Shown here: in pieces, positions 27,537 through 34,343 of the stretch
How the letters are laid out: each line of letters opens with the position of its first letter
Numbering within the stretch: the stretch's first letter is position 1
NCBI GenBank assembly: GCA_016874975.1
Contig: VGSQ01000018.1
Coordinates: forward strand, 1-38,659
Reading direction: 5' to 3'
Origin: Deltaproteobacteria bacterium
Lineage (GTDB): Bacteria > Desulfobacterota > Desulfobaccia > Desulfobaccales > 0-14-0-80-60-11
DNA length: 38,659 nucleotides
Notes under the pieces: generated by a model
Database searches by the model: none
Told to the model about the DNA's origin: nothing
Seen by the model: the letters and a program-made list of their open reading frames with translations, nothing else
Program-made: the position numbers and the translations under genes

Positions 27537-28742
27537 GTGCAGGCATTGCTGGCCCTGGAAGACGGTCTGGTATTGCGGGGCCGGTCCTTCACCGGAGAAG
27601 GCGAGGCCAAGGGCGAGGTGGTCTTCAACACCTCCATGACGGGGTATCAGGAGATCCTCACCGACCCCTCCTACAAAGGCCAGATCGTCACCATGACCTA
27701 CCCCATGCAGGGGAATTACGGCGTCAACCCCGAGGACCTGGAGTCCGCGGGCGTCCAGGTGGAGGGCTTCATCGTCAAGGAGTACCACGCCCACCCCTCC
27801 AACTGGCGGGCCCGGGGCGACCTGGCCGGTTATCTCCAGGCCGCGGGCAAGCTGGGCGTGGAGGGCCTGGACACCCGGGCCCTGACCAAACGCCTGCGCC
27901 AAGTGGGGGCCATGCGGGGCATCATCTCCACCCTGGACCTGGACCCGGCGCGCCTGGTGCGCCGCGTCCGGGAGGAAGTCCCGGACATGAACGGCCTGGA
28001 CCTGGTGCCCCTGGTCACCTGCACCGCGCCCTACTGGTGGGATGAAGGCCTCTGGGACCAACCCCGGGAACAGGCCGACTTCTGCGCTGTTCCCCCTCCA
28101 CCTGGAGCAGGGCCGGTGGCGCCGGCGTCCCGCCGGTGTTCTCTAGAGGATTTACAGGCGCTGTGGAACCTGCGCACCGGGAAAAAAGTCATCCTCTACG
28201 ACTACGGCGTCAAATTCAACATCCTGCGCTCCCTCAAAGCCCGGGGTCTGAGGGTGCTGGTGGTCCCGGCCCACACCCCCGCGGCGGAGGTGCTGGCCCT
28301 GAACCCCGACGGCATCGTGCTCAGCAACGGCCCCGGCGACCCCGCCGCTATGACTTATGCCATAGAGAACGTCCGCCAGTGCCTGGGGAAGAAACCCCTG
28401 TTCGGCATCTGCCTGGGCCACCAGCTCATGGGCCTGGCCCTGGGCGGCAAGACCTTTAAGCTCAAATTCGGCCACCGGGGCGCCAACCAGCCCGTCAAGA
28501 ACCGGATCACCGGCCGGGTGGAGATCACGAGCCAGAACCACGGCTTCGCGGTGGACCTCACCTCCATCCCCGACCCGGAGGTGGAACTGACCCACATCAA
28601 TTTAAACGACAACACCCTGGAGGGCCTGCGCCACCCCGGCAAACAAGCCTTTTCCGTGCAATACCACCCCGAGGCCAGCCCGGGCCCCCATGACGCGGAT
28701 TATCTGTTTGATGATTTTGTAAAAACGGTGCTGGAGGGATAA
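27537..28742 (+). CDS. carA: Carbamoyl-phosphate synthase small subunit
   Basis: 401 residues from GTG 27537, chosen because the family begins [10 protein letters not shown] and GAGG lies 6 nt upstream; ATGs at 27501, 27507 and 27519 are possible. It hydrolyses glutamine and channels ammonia to CarB for carbamoyl phosphate, used in pyrimidine and arginine synthesis. N-terminal domain: [18 protein letters not shown]-terminal class I amidotransferase: nucleophile Cys292 in FGICLGHQL, His and Glu in [12 protein letters not shown]. The linker between domains has an extra Pro/Ala-rich stretch (about 187-208) encoded by a dispersed repeat inserted in frame (28115-28138). carB lies 6.2 kb downstream instead of adjacent. 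Confidence 0.95.
   Translation: MQALLALEDGLVLRGRSFTGEGEAKGEVVFNTSMTGYQEILTDPSYKGQIVTMTYPMQGNYGVNPEDLESAGVQVEGFIVKEYHAHPSNWRARGDLAGYLQAAGKLGVEGLDTRALTKRLRQVGAMRGIISTLDLDPARLVRRVREEVPDMNGLDLVPLVTCTAPYWWDEGLWDQPREQADFCAVPPPPGAGPVAPASRRCSLEDLQALWNLRTGKKVILYDYGVKFNILRSLKARGLRVLVVPAHTPAAEVLALNPDGIVLSNGPGDPAAMTYAIENVRQCLGKKPLFGICLGHQLMGLALGGKTFKLKFGHRGANQPVKNRITGRVEITSQNHGFAVDLTSIPDPEVELTHINLNDNTLEGLRHPGKQAFSVQYHPEASPGPHDADYLFDDFVKTVLEG
28115..28138 (-). repeat. Dispersed palindromic repeat inside the carA coding sequence
   Basis: The minus strand here carries the ACCGGCGGGACGCCGGCG unit found intergenically at 31072, 31382 and 33509. It lies in the linker between the CarA domains and keeps the reading frame, coding for PVAPASRRC on the carA strand. 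It is analogous to palindromic elements that enter coding genes in Rickettsia. Confidence 0.7.
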
Positions 28743-28761
28743 TCGGAACTTGCACCACCCT

Positions 28762-28898
28762 CGTTCCCAAGCTCCCGCTTGGGAACGCACCTGCCCGCCA
28801 AGCTCTGCTTGGCAAGGGTGCGGGAAGATCTGGCTCCCATTTTCGAGCAAAGCAGAGCTTTGCTGCCAATCCGGTTCCCAAGCAGGAGCTTGGGAACC
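28762..28898. repeat. Cluster of four AAGC/GCTT hairpins downstream of carA
   Basis: Four strong inverted repeats: 28762-28787 (CGTTCCCAAGC arms, loop TCCC), 28797-28813 (GCCAAGC arms), 28846-28864 (AGCAAAGC arms) and 28873-28898 (GGTTCCCAAGC arms, loop AGGA). The outer two share one core sequence and the inner two another. They fill the gap between carA and the mntA-like gene and could terminate carA transcription or be mobile REP-like units. Confidence 0.7.
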
Positions 28899-28912
28899 AG
28901 AAAATAGGTGCT

Positions 28913-29242
28913 ATGAAGAATCATCCCATGACTAGCGCGGCAAGAGAAAACCCCTTGGAAATCCTGGGACAGCACCGGGAAGAGTTGCGCCTGGCGGGAG
29001 TAAAATCCCTTAAAATCTTCGGCTCTGCCGCCCGGGGCGAAGCCGGACCGGACAGCGACATCGACCTCCTGGTGGAATTTTCCCGGCCCGTGGGACTCTT
29101 TGCCTTCCTGCGCCTTCGCCGGCGCCTGGCTGAACTCCTGGGCCGGCGGGTAGACCTGGTCACTCCCCAGGCCCTGAAGCCCCAACTGCGCCGCCGCATC
29201 CTGGACGAGGCCTCCCATGCCGGGCAGGGATTGGAAGTTTAG
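28913..29242 (+). CDS. mntA: MntA-type minimal nucleotidyltransferase (antitoxin)
   Basis: 109 residues. The nucleotidyltransferase core reads FGSAARGEAGPDSDIDLLVEF, the GSx10DxD signature of MNT proteins, with DLVTPQALKP as the third acidic strand region. In MntA-HepT toxin-antitoxin pairs the MntA protein neutralises HepT by AMPylating a Tyr. The following gene is a HepT-type HEPN protein overlapping by 26 bp, which supports the assignment. Start ATG 28913 has AGGTG upstream; an ATG at residue 6 is possible. Confidence 0.88.
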   Translation: MKNHPMTSAARENPLEILGQHREELRLAGVKSLKIFGSAARGEAGPDSDIDLLVEFSRPVGLFAFLRLRRRLAELLGRRVDLVTPQALKPQLRRRILDEASHAGQGLEV

Positions 29243-29558
29243 AATCGAGGATATCATTGAGGCCGTAAGGGAAATCCTGGAACTCACGCGCGGCCAGACT
29301 TTCGAGTCTTTTTGTAAGGATACGAAAACGACCAAAGCCGTTCTCTACAATCTGGCCGTCATCGGCGAAGCCGCCAGACGCCTGCCCGCGGAGGTAAGCA
29401 GCCGATACCCCGCACTCCCCTGGCGGGAAATGGGCGACATGCGCAATGTGGTCATCCATGAGTACTTCGGCATCGACTTGCGCATCCTGTGGGAAACCAT
29501 TCAGGCCGATTTGCCGCCGCTGCTGAGGCCATTGAGAGAGATTTTATCTGAGGGGTGA
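29217..29558 (+). CDS. hepT: HepT-type HEPN ribonuclease toxin
   Basis: 113 residues, DUF86/HepT family. The catalytic Rx4HxY motif is present as RNVVIHEY, where Arg and His form the RNase site and the Tyr is the residue AMPylated by MntA in characterised systems. GRDWKFRIEDIIEAVREI and YNLAVIGEAARRLP are typical HepT helices. It overlaps mntA by 26 bp. Both key motifs of the pair are intact, so the module is probably functional. Confidence 0.88.
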   Translation: MPGRDWKFRIEDIIEAVREILELTRGQTFESFCKDTKTTKAVLYNLAVIGEAARRLPAEVSSRYPALPWREMGDMRNVVIHEYFGIDLRILWETIQADLPPLLRPLREILSEG

Positions 29559-29584
29559 CAAGGAAAGGAAATCTTGTAATGGCT

Positions 29585-29699
29585 GCGCCGTCGCGGCAAA
29601 CAAGCCTTCTCCGGGCAATACCCCCCCGAGGCCAGCCCCGGGCCGCACGACGCGGATTATCTGTTTGACAATTTTATAAAATTGGTTTCATGCGGTTAG
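29585..29699 (+). pseudogene. Diverged duplicate of the carA 3' end
   Basis: This 115-bp segment repeats the last 115 bp of carA (28628-28742). It is roughly 85% identical by eye over the first 95 bp, then drifts. It still reads [30 protein letters not shown] and ends in its own stop (29697-29699), matching CarA's C-terminus. It has no start or body, so it is not a gene. It forms an imperfect direct repeat around the mntA-hepT segment, as expected if that segment entered at the carA 3' end and restored it, or if carA was partly duplicated. Confidence 0.85.
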
Positions 29700-29715
29700 G
29701 CAGATTTGGAAATTT

Positions 29716-30444
29716 ATGCGAAACAAACAAAGTCAAAATCAGTATCTTACTGAGGATGAGCTACTTACAGTAAGGAATCCAGATGAGTTATATTCTTGGG
29801 TTCACAGAAAATTAGTTGACCTATCCAAGATAAAAGGAGCTAAAGAGGAAGTTTTGCTTCGTAAAGGTTTATTCAAACAATTCTTCTATGAAGTTAAACC
29901 GCTTGCTTTTTTCGCAAAACAAGTTTACCGAAACCGGCCTGATATAACTATTAGATATTTATTGGGAAATCAAGGATGCGATGCAATCATTGATGATTCA
30001 TCTCAATCGCCTCTATCTACAACATTCGTTGAATTGACCTATGCCATTGAAGGCCATGACCATAGTTTACGCATGGAATACTTTTTGAAGAATGGAGATG
30101 TTTCATTATATTCACCGATAAAGCATTATGGAAATAAGGGGAAAAAGCGTGAAATTAAAATTGAATGCGAACTTGTAGAACAGAATTCTCACCTAAAAAC
30201 AACATTTGAATTAATTAAGAAATGCGCTGAGAAGAAATCTAATGTGGTCTACGGTAAAAAATCTTATATATTGATCATTGTGTTTGATGATATTGACTGG
30301 CAAAATGCTCCACAAGGATGTACTGAAAAACTTAAAGCTTTTGTAAAATTTGAAATACTTCCATTGCGTTTAGATTTTAAAGAGCTTTATCTTATAGGAA
30401 GTAATGAAATAGTATTTTTGCATTTTCCTTTGATAAAAGGTTAA
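29716..30444 (+). CDS. AT-rich gene of unknown function, probably acquired
   Basis: 242 residues. I do not recognise the family. GC is about one third, against roughly two thirds on both sides, and codon use is A/T-ending, so it is recently acquired. It begins 16 bp after the carA remnant. Visible features: GCDAIID followed by FVELTYAIE and YGKKSYILIIVFDDIDW, alternating strands and helices. The spacing of acidic D, E and K residues is loosely like a PD-(D/E)XK nuclease fold, which would suit a defence island, but that is only a suggestion. No signal peptide or membrane segment. Confidence 0.75.
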   Translation: MRNKQSQNQYLTEDELLTVRNPDELYSWVHRKLVDLSKIKGAKEEVLLRKGLFKQFFYEVKPLAFFAKQVYRNRPDITIRYLLGNQGCDAIIDDSSQSPLSTTFVELTYAIEGHDHSLRMEYFLKNGDVSLYSPIKHYGNKGKKREIKIECELVEQNSHLKTTFELIKKCAEKKSNVVYGKKSYILIIVFDDIDWQNAPQGCTEKLKAFVKFEILPLRLDFKELYLIGSNEIVFLHFPLIKG

Positions 30445-30490
30445 CCAAATTATCAGTCATGTAGGCTGCCCCCTTTGCACCACTTTATTA

Positions 30491-30544
30491 TGGCGCAGGC
30501 TCTCTACCCTGCGCCTCTGCACAGGTGAGGACACCTGCGCCACC
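30491..30544. repeat. Dispersed repeat copy (GGCGCAGGCT...CACCTGCGCCACC)
   Basis: Composite unit: TGGCGCAGGC with CCCTGCGCC, followed by CTCTGCACAGGTGAGGACAC. The same composite occurs at 31168-31220, and the first half also at 1058-1083. It lies between the AT-rich gene and the next nucleotidyltransferase gene. Confidence 0.7.
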
Positions 30545-30571
30545 GGGGCTGATTGATTAGAAGAGGTCTCA

Positions 30572-30889
30572 TTGGCAAAGTTGGATAACATCCTCAGCGA
30601 ATTCAAAAAGGGCCTGGTGGAACGGTATGGGGAGCGCTTGGCTCGGTTGGTGTGCTACGGTTCCGTGGCCCGGGGCGAGGCCGGTCCGGAGTCCGACATT
30701 GACCTGGCTCTGGTGCTGGAGGGAGAGGTGCGGCCCTCCCGGGAGATTGACGCCCTGGTGGATCTTCTGGCGGACTTCAATCTGCGCTACGGCGTGTTAA
30801 TCTCCATCTTGCCTATTGACCGGGGGACCTGGGAAAATGCCGCAGGGCCGTTTTGGCGCAACGTACGGCGGGAAGGGATCGAGCTGTGA
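30572..30889 (+). CDS. MNT-type nucleotidyltransferase-domain protein (paralogue A)
   Basis: 105 residues. The GSx10DxD signature is intact (YGSVARGEAGPESDIDLALV) and Asp in GVLISILPIDRG may be the third acid. It is about 85% identical by eye to the protein at 32186-32545, including the conserved TTG start preceded by GAGGTCTC. It is followed after 2 bp by a HicB-like gene rather than by a HEPN gene, as is its paralogue. It is likely the antitoxin or modifying half of a toxin-antitoxin-type module, but the partner is uncertain. Confidence 0.82.
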   Translation: MAKLDNILSEFKKGLVERYGERLARLVCYGSVARGEAGPESDIDLALVLEGEVRPSREIDALVDLLADFNLRYGVLISILPIDRGTWENAAGPFWRNVRREGIEL

Positions 30890-30891
30890 GC

Positions 30892-31107
30892 ATGAAAAAG
30901 ACATTTACCATTATCGTAGAACGAGACCTGGAGAGCGGCTGGCTGGTGGGAGAAGTGGTGGAACTGCCGGGGTGCTACACCCAGGCCCCGGACCTTCCCG
31001 CCCTGGAGGCCAACATGCGGGAGGCCATCACCGCTTATCTCAAGACGGCTGAACCCCATGAGCCAACATTCCACCGGCGGGACGCCGGTGCCACCGGCTT
31101 TTTGTGA
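30892..31107 (+). CDS. HicB-like antitoxin, C-terminus replaced by a dispersed repeat
   Basis: 71 residues. FTIIVERDLESGWLVGEVVELPGCYTQ and LEANMREAITAYLK are the HicB partial RNase-H fold. The last 13 residues ([12 protein letters not shown]) come from the dispersed ACCGGCGGGACGCCGG repeat at 31072-31097, so the natural C-terminus is lost. No hicA follows, unlike the copy at 32559. It is probably a broken or orphan antitoxin. It starts 2 bp after the upstream nucleotidyltransferase gene. Confidence 0.75.
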   Translation: MKKTFTIIVERDLESGWLVGEVVELPGCYTQAPDLPALEANMREAITAYLKTAEPHEPTFHRRDAGATGFL

Positions 31108-31430
31108 GGAGCACAGCATAAAGCCAAGATGTGGAAACGTAGGGTGCGCACCGCGCACCATCCTTTGGTGGCGCAGGCTTTCCAGCCTGTGCCTCTGCAC
31201 AGGTGAGGACACCTGTGCTACTGAATCCGAGTTTCTGGTTTTTTCAACAAGATTTTATCTGTATCTTATTGATTTGGCAAAGTAATTGGATCATTTTTCG
31301 GTTTGGTTCCGGCCTCCAGGCCGGGATGTGCCACCTGGGTCTTTGGATAATTGGGGGACAATTATTCGAGGCGCACCACTCCACCGGCGGGACGCCGGCG
31401 CCACTGGCCTTGTGGTGATGAGGCAGTCTA
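31108..31430. repeat. Intergenic cluster of at least four dispersed repeats
   Basis: It holds a GGTGCGCACCGCGCACC palindrome (31144-31160), the composite GGTGGCGCAGGCTTTCCAGC unit with CTGCACAGGTGAGGACAC (31167-31220), a CTACTGAATCCGAGTTT string (31218-31234) that recurs at 38539-38555, and an ACCGGCGGGACGCCGGCG unit (31382-31407). No gene is supported. Confidence 0.7.
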
Positions 31431-31778
31431 TTGAATAAAGAAGAGGCGAACGCCACCGTTAGCATCCCTGACCGGGCCATTGAAGCCGCGGTGAAACTCC
31501 TGGCCGAGGCGGGGCGTCCCAGCCGCATCATTCTGTTCGGCTCCTATGGGCGCGGTCAGGGGCACGAGGACAGCGACCTGGACTTTCTGGTCATCCAGCC
31601 CCAGGTTGCCGACCCCCGTGCAGAGATGGTGCGATTGCGCCGGGTGTTGAGCCCCCTGCGCCTGCCCGTGGACGTCTTGGTGGTGAGCGAGGCGGCCTTC
31701 CGCACCTGGTCCGACACCCCGGGGAACGTGCTGTTTGAAGCCGCGCAGGAGGGACGGGTGCTCTATGAAGCCCCATGA
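31431..31778 (+). CDS. MNT-type nucleotidyltransferase-domain protein (distinct lineage)
   Basis: 115 residues. Signature LFGSYGRGQGHEDSDLDFLV (GSx10DxD) and a third acidic strand in LPVDVLVVSEAAF. It differs clearly from the two near-identical paralogues flanking it. The stop overlaps the following HEPN gene by 14 bp, so this is a MNT-HEPN pair. Start TTG 31431 is the first start-type codon after the repeat block; the ribosome binding site is weak. Confidence 0.85.
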   Translation: MNKEEANATVSIPDRAIEAAVKLLAEAGRPSRIILFGSYGRGQGHEDSDLDFLVIQPQVADPRAEMVRLRRVLSPLRLPVDVLVVSEAAFRTWSDTPGNVLFEAAQEGRVLYEAP

Positions 31779-32154
31779 GCAAGCCCGGCTCTATCTTCTC
31801 AAGGCCGCAGAAGATGAGGCGCTTCTGGACGAAGTGTTGGGCTCGCCCCGGGTGAGCGATGCAGTGATCGGGTTCCACTGCCAACAGGCGGCGGAGAAGC
31901 TATTAAAGGCCTCTTTGTCGTTCTTGGGGGTGCGTTTTCGCAAGACCCATGATCTCAGGGAATTGATGGACCTCCTGGAGGATAAGGGGCACCGGTTGCC
32001 CGACCATCTCCAGGACCTGGACCGATTGTCCCCTTATGCCGTGGAGTTTCGGTATGGACTCTTTGCCTGGGAAGAAGAGAGGCCGCTGAATCGTCAGGCG
32101 GCGCGGCAGTTGGTGGAAGCATTGCGCCGCTGGGTGGAACAGGGCCTGGTTTAG
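31765..32154 (+). CDS. HEPN-domain protein
   Basis: 129 residues, all helical. HCQQAAEKLLKASLSFLGVRF, KTHDLRELMDLLE and YAVEFRYG match the HEPN family that pairs with MNT nucleotidyltransferases (the type also fused to kanamycin nucleotidyltransferase). An Rx4H can be drawn at RFRKTH, but it is not the RNxxxH of HepT, so RNase activity is uncertain. Start ATG 31765 is within the preceding gene. Confidence 0.85.
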   Translation: MKPHEQARLYLLKAAEDEALLDEVLGSPRVSDAVIGFHCQQAAEKLLKASLSFLGVRFRKTHDLRELMDLLEDKGHRLPDHLQDLDRLSPYAVEFRYGLFAWEEERPLNRQAARQLVEALRRWVEQGLV

Positions 32155-32185
32155 GGCTGACACCTGATCGATGATCGAGGTCTCC

Positions 32186-32545
32186 TTGGGCAAGTTGGAC
32201 TACATCCTCAACGAATTCAAAGAGGGCCTGGTGGCACGGTATGGGGATCGCCTGGCCCGGGTGGTCTGCTACGGTTCCGTGGCCCGGGGCGAGGCCGGGC
32301 CGGAGTCCGACATTGACCTGGCCCTGGTGCTTGAGGGAGAGGTGCGGCCCTCCCGGGAGGTTGACTCACTGGTGGATCTGTTGGCGGCCTTCAACCTGCG
32401 CTACGGGGTATTAATCTCCCTCATCCCGGTGGACCGAGCAACCTGGGAGAGAGCCGCAGGGCCGTTCTGGCGCAACGTGCGGCGGGAAGAGCTTTCTGGT
32501 GCGCATTGCGCACCCTACACACCCGGCGAGGGGCTGACGTTATAA
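32186..32545 (+). CDS. MNT-type nucleotidyltransferase-domain protein (paralogue B)
   Basis: 119 residues from TTG 32186, matching the start of paralogue A at 30572; an ATG at 32171 is in frame. It has the same GSVARGEAGPESDIDLALV core. After RRE the two copies part: this one runs into LSGAHCAPYTPGEGLTL, where GGTGCGCATTGCGCACC (32500-32516) is a dispersed palindrome that has extended the reading frame. A complete hicB-hicA pair follows after 13 bp. The duplication therefore covered nucleotidyltransferase plus hicB. Confidence 0.82.
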   Translation: MGKLDYILNEFKEGLVARYGDRLARVVCYGSVARGEAGPESDIDLALVLEGEVRPSREVDSLVDLLAAFNLRYGVLISLIPVDRATWERAAGPFWRNVRREELSGAHCAPYTPGEGLTL

Positions 32546-32558
32546 AAGGACTTTTGCC

Positions 32559-32759
32559 ATGAAACTCAAGGTGGTCTTAGAGCCCAGCGATGAAGGCGGC
32601 TTCACGGTCTATGTCCCCTCACTCCCCGGTTGCATCAGTGAAGGGGAGACGCTGGAGGAGGCCATGGCCAACATCCGGGAGGCCATTGAACTTTACCTGG
32701 AAGAGGAAGAGCCTTTGGTCCTGCCCGAAAAGGCCCAGGTCATGGAACTTGTGGTGTGA
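32559..32759 (+). CDS. hicB: HicB-family antitoxin
   Basis: 66 residues, the short HicB form. LEPSDEGGFTVYVPSLPGC and GETLEEAMANIREAIELYLE are the diagnostic blocks of the partial RNase-H fold. There is no C-terminal DNA-binding domain, so autoregulation would rely on another factor. It overlaps hicA by 4 bp (GTGA). Order hicB-hicA is the reverse of the E. coli operon but common elsewhere. Confidence 0.9.
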   Translation: MKLKVVLEPSDEGGFTVYVPSLPGCISEGETLEEAMANIREAIELYLEEEEPLVLPEKAQVMELVV

Positions 32760-32983
32760 CCGTCATCCCCAGTCTTTCTTATACAGAAATCCTGCATGCT
32801 CTGGAGCGCGCCGGGTGGCAGGTGTCCAGGCAAAGGGGCAGCCACCTACGCCTGACCAGGTTTGCCGAGGGCCGTCTCAAGAAACTCACCATACCGGCCC
32901 ACCGACCGGTGAAGCGCACCACCCTGGCGAAGATCATCAAGCAGGCAGACCTGACCCTGGAAGAATTTCTGGGACTTCTTTAA
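32756..32983 (+). CDS. hicA: HicA-family mRNA interferase toxin
   Basis: 75 residues with the double-stranded-RNA-binding-like fold: LSYTEILHALERAGWQVSRQ, the catalytic His in RGSHLRL, LTIPAHRPVKRTTLAKII and LTLEEFLGLL. It cleaves mRNA when HicB is degraded. Start GTG 32756 overlaps hicB by 4 bp. The active-site His and the basic patch are intact, so the pair is probably active. Confidence 0.9.
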   Translation: MTVIPSLSYTEILHALERAGWQVSRQRGSHLRLTRFAEGRLKKLTIPAHRPVKRTTLAKIIKQADLTLEEFLGLL

Positions 32984-32998
32984 ACAGAACTACTGAAG

Positions 32999-33015
32999 GG
33001 TGGGCACTGCCCACC
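32999..33015. repeat. GGTGGGC palindrome, dispersed family
   Basis: GGTGGGC-ACT-GCCCACC followed by ATTTCCTTGC. A matching copy with loop AAT and tail ATATCCTTGC lies at 38254-38270 after carB. It is related to the GGTGCGC palindromes at 1184, 31144 and 32500. Confidence 0.7.
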
Positions 33016-33444
33016 ATTTCCTTGCAGCACAGATAAATAATTCAAAGGATTCTTGGACTCTGCAAGAAAATAAACAGAGGCCGCAGTCTGGCGTCCCCCC
33101 GGTCCACAACCTCTTTGCCGGGCTGCCGGCGGAGTTGCCCCAGGAATGGTGTCAGGACCTCCTCCAAACCGGGCACTTCCGCCTGGAGCGCATTGTCTCC
33201 GCAGGGCAGGCCAGCCCCGAGGGGTTCTGGTACGACCAGCCTGCGCATGAATGGGTGGCGCTGCTTTCCGGCGGCGCGGGCCTGAAATTTGCGGACCGCC
33301 CGGAGGTCGTGGTCCTGAAGCCCGGCGACCACCTCTTCATCCCCGCGGGCTGCCGTCATCGGCTTGGAATGGACCGCGGCGGGTGAAAAGACGGTCTGGC
33401 TGGCTTTGCACTTTCCGGCTGATGAACCAACACCCTCACCCTGA
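33000..33444 (+). pseudogene. Cupin-domain protein gene with a one-base frameshift
   Basis: The cupin barrel starts near 33099 (VHNLFAGLPAELPQEW) and continues through GFWYDQPAHEWVALLSG, FADRPEVVVLKPGDHLFIPAG and CRHR. One extra G within 33363-33369 then throws the frame into an early stop at 33386. Shifting one base restores LEWTAAGEKTVWLALHF to a stop at 33444, the normal family ending. The loss could be real or a base-calling error in a GG run. The true start is not evident: the first GTG (33000) lies in a dispersed repeat. These small cupins are often of unknown function. Confidence 0.75.
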
Positions 33445-33508
33445 CCCTCTCCTTCAAAGGTGAGGGAATGTTTGGTAAATCCAGTTTTATTGCGGTTCGA
33501 CCTGACTC

Positions 33509-33534
33509 CACCGGCGGGACGCCGGCGCCACTGG
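33509..33534. repeat. ACCGGCGGGACGCCGGCG dispersed repeat copy
   Basis: An intergenic copy of the unit also present at 31072 and 31382, and inverted inside carA at 28115. It sits in the 225-bp gap between the cupin remnant and the secreted-protein gene, next to a CCCTCACCCTGACCCTCTCC hairpin element (about 33432-33471). Confidence 0.7.
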
Positions 33535-33669
33535 TCATCAAGGCAATTTGGGGGAAATCCGCTTGGTCGGGGCGGATTTCCGGCAAAAACGTTCCGACAC
33601 CCGGGGGCGGGTGTTTTACTCATTTCTGCAGAATGTTATCTCAACCGCAGTCATACCGAGGAGGTGGCT

Positions 33670-34257
33670 ATGCTTTGCCGGCGGTCTGGGAAGTTGGCCT
33701 TCTTAATGATTTTAGCCTTATTCACCGGCCTGTTACCGGCCTTGAGCGCCAGTGCGGCCCCATTTACCCAGGAAAACAAGCCCGAAAATCTCAAGGCCCT
33801 GTTCGAACTGATTTATCAGAACATCCATGTGAATAAGAACCCAAAGGAGGCCGCGGCCCTCTTCGCGGGGATGATCCCCGACGCGGACCGCGTCAGAAAG
33901 GCCCTCAAGGACGACGTCTCCCCCGAGATGGTGCAAAAGATCATGGACCTGTTCAAGCGGCTGGGGGCGCCGGGCGAGGACCAGATCGGCAGGCTGTTCC
34001 CCCGGGACAAGAGCGCGGTGGTGATCTACGGCGCCACCACCGAGGAGATCGCCGCGTATAAAGAAGGAACTGTCGCTTTCGACCATTTTACCGGCGGGGC
34101 CCAAGAGTTGGCGCAGCAGGTCCTCAAACCCGGCCTGACCTTTTACCAGGTGAAGCTCACGGCTCCGGGCCAGACTTCGGGCATCACCTATCACCTGTTC
34201 TACTGGGACGGCAGGCAATGGTCCATGCTGGCCAAGGCCTGGCGGGCGTTGAAGTGA
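33670..34257 (+). CDS. Secreted protein of unknown function
   Basis: 195 residues. A clear signal peptide (1-29: basic MLCRRSGK, hydrophobic LAFLMILALFTGLLPAL, cleavage after SASA). The mature part has a helical first half (ENLKALFELIYQ, AAALFAGMIPDADRVRKAL) and a beta-rich second half ending GITYHLFYWDGRQWSMLAKAW. I do not recognise the family. Start ATG 33670 has GAGGTGG upstream. It lies in the island between carA and carB but has typical GC content. Confidence 0.8.
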   Translation: MLCRRSGKLAFLMILALFTGLLPALSASAAPFTQENKPENLKALFELIYQNIHVNKNPKEAAALFAGMIPDADRVRKALKDDVSPEMVQKIMDLFKRLGAPGEDQIGRLFPRDKSAVVIYGATTEEIAAYKEGTVAFDHFTGGAQELAQQVLKPGLTFYQVKLTAPGQTSGITYHLFYWDGRQWSMLAKAWRALK

Positions 34258-34343
34258 ACGTGGCCTGACGTCCGGGGGACGGCAGTGGGGAAATGCCCGG
34301 TCCATGTCCTCCCGGAAATTTCCCAAGCAGACAAGGAGGAGAA

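Noticed and set aside
28762-28898. CRISPR array
   Set aside because: The repeats are palindromic hairpins of differing sequence and irregular spacing, with no spacers of constant length and no cas genes nearby.
33384-33386. TGA in the cupin gene as a second selenocysteine codon
   Set aside because: The sequence after it in the same frame does not match the family, whereas a one-base shift restores the normal ending, so this is a frameshift.
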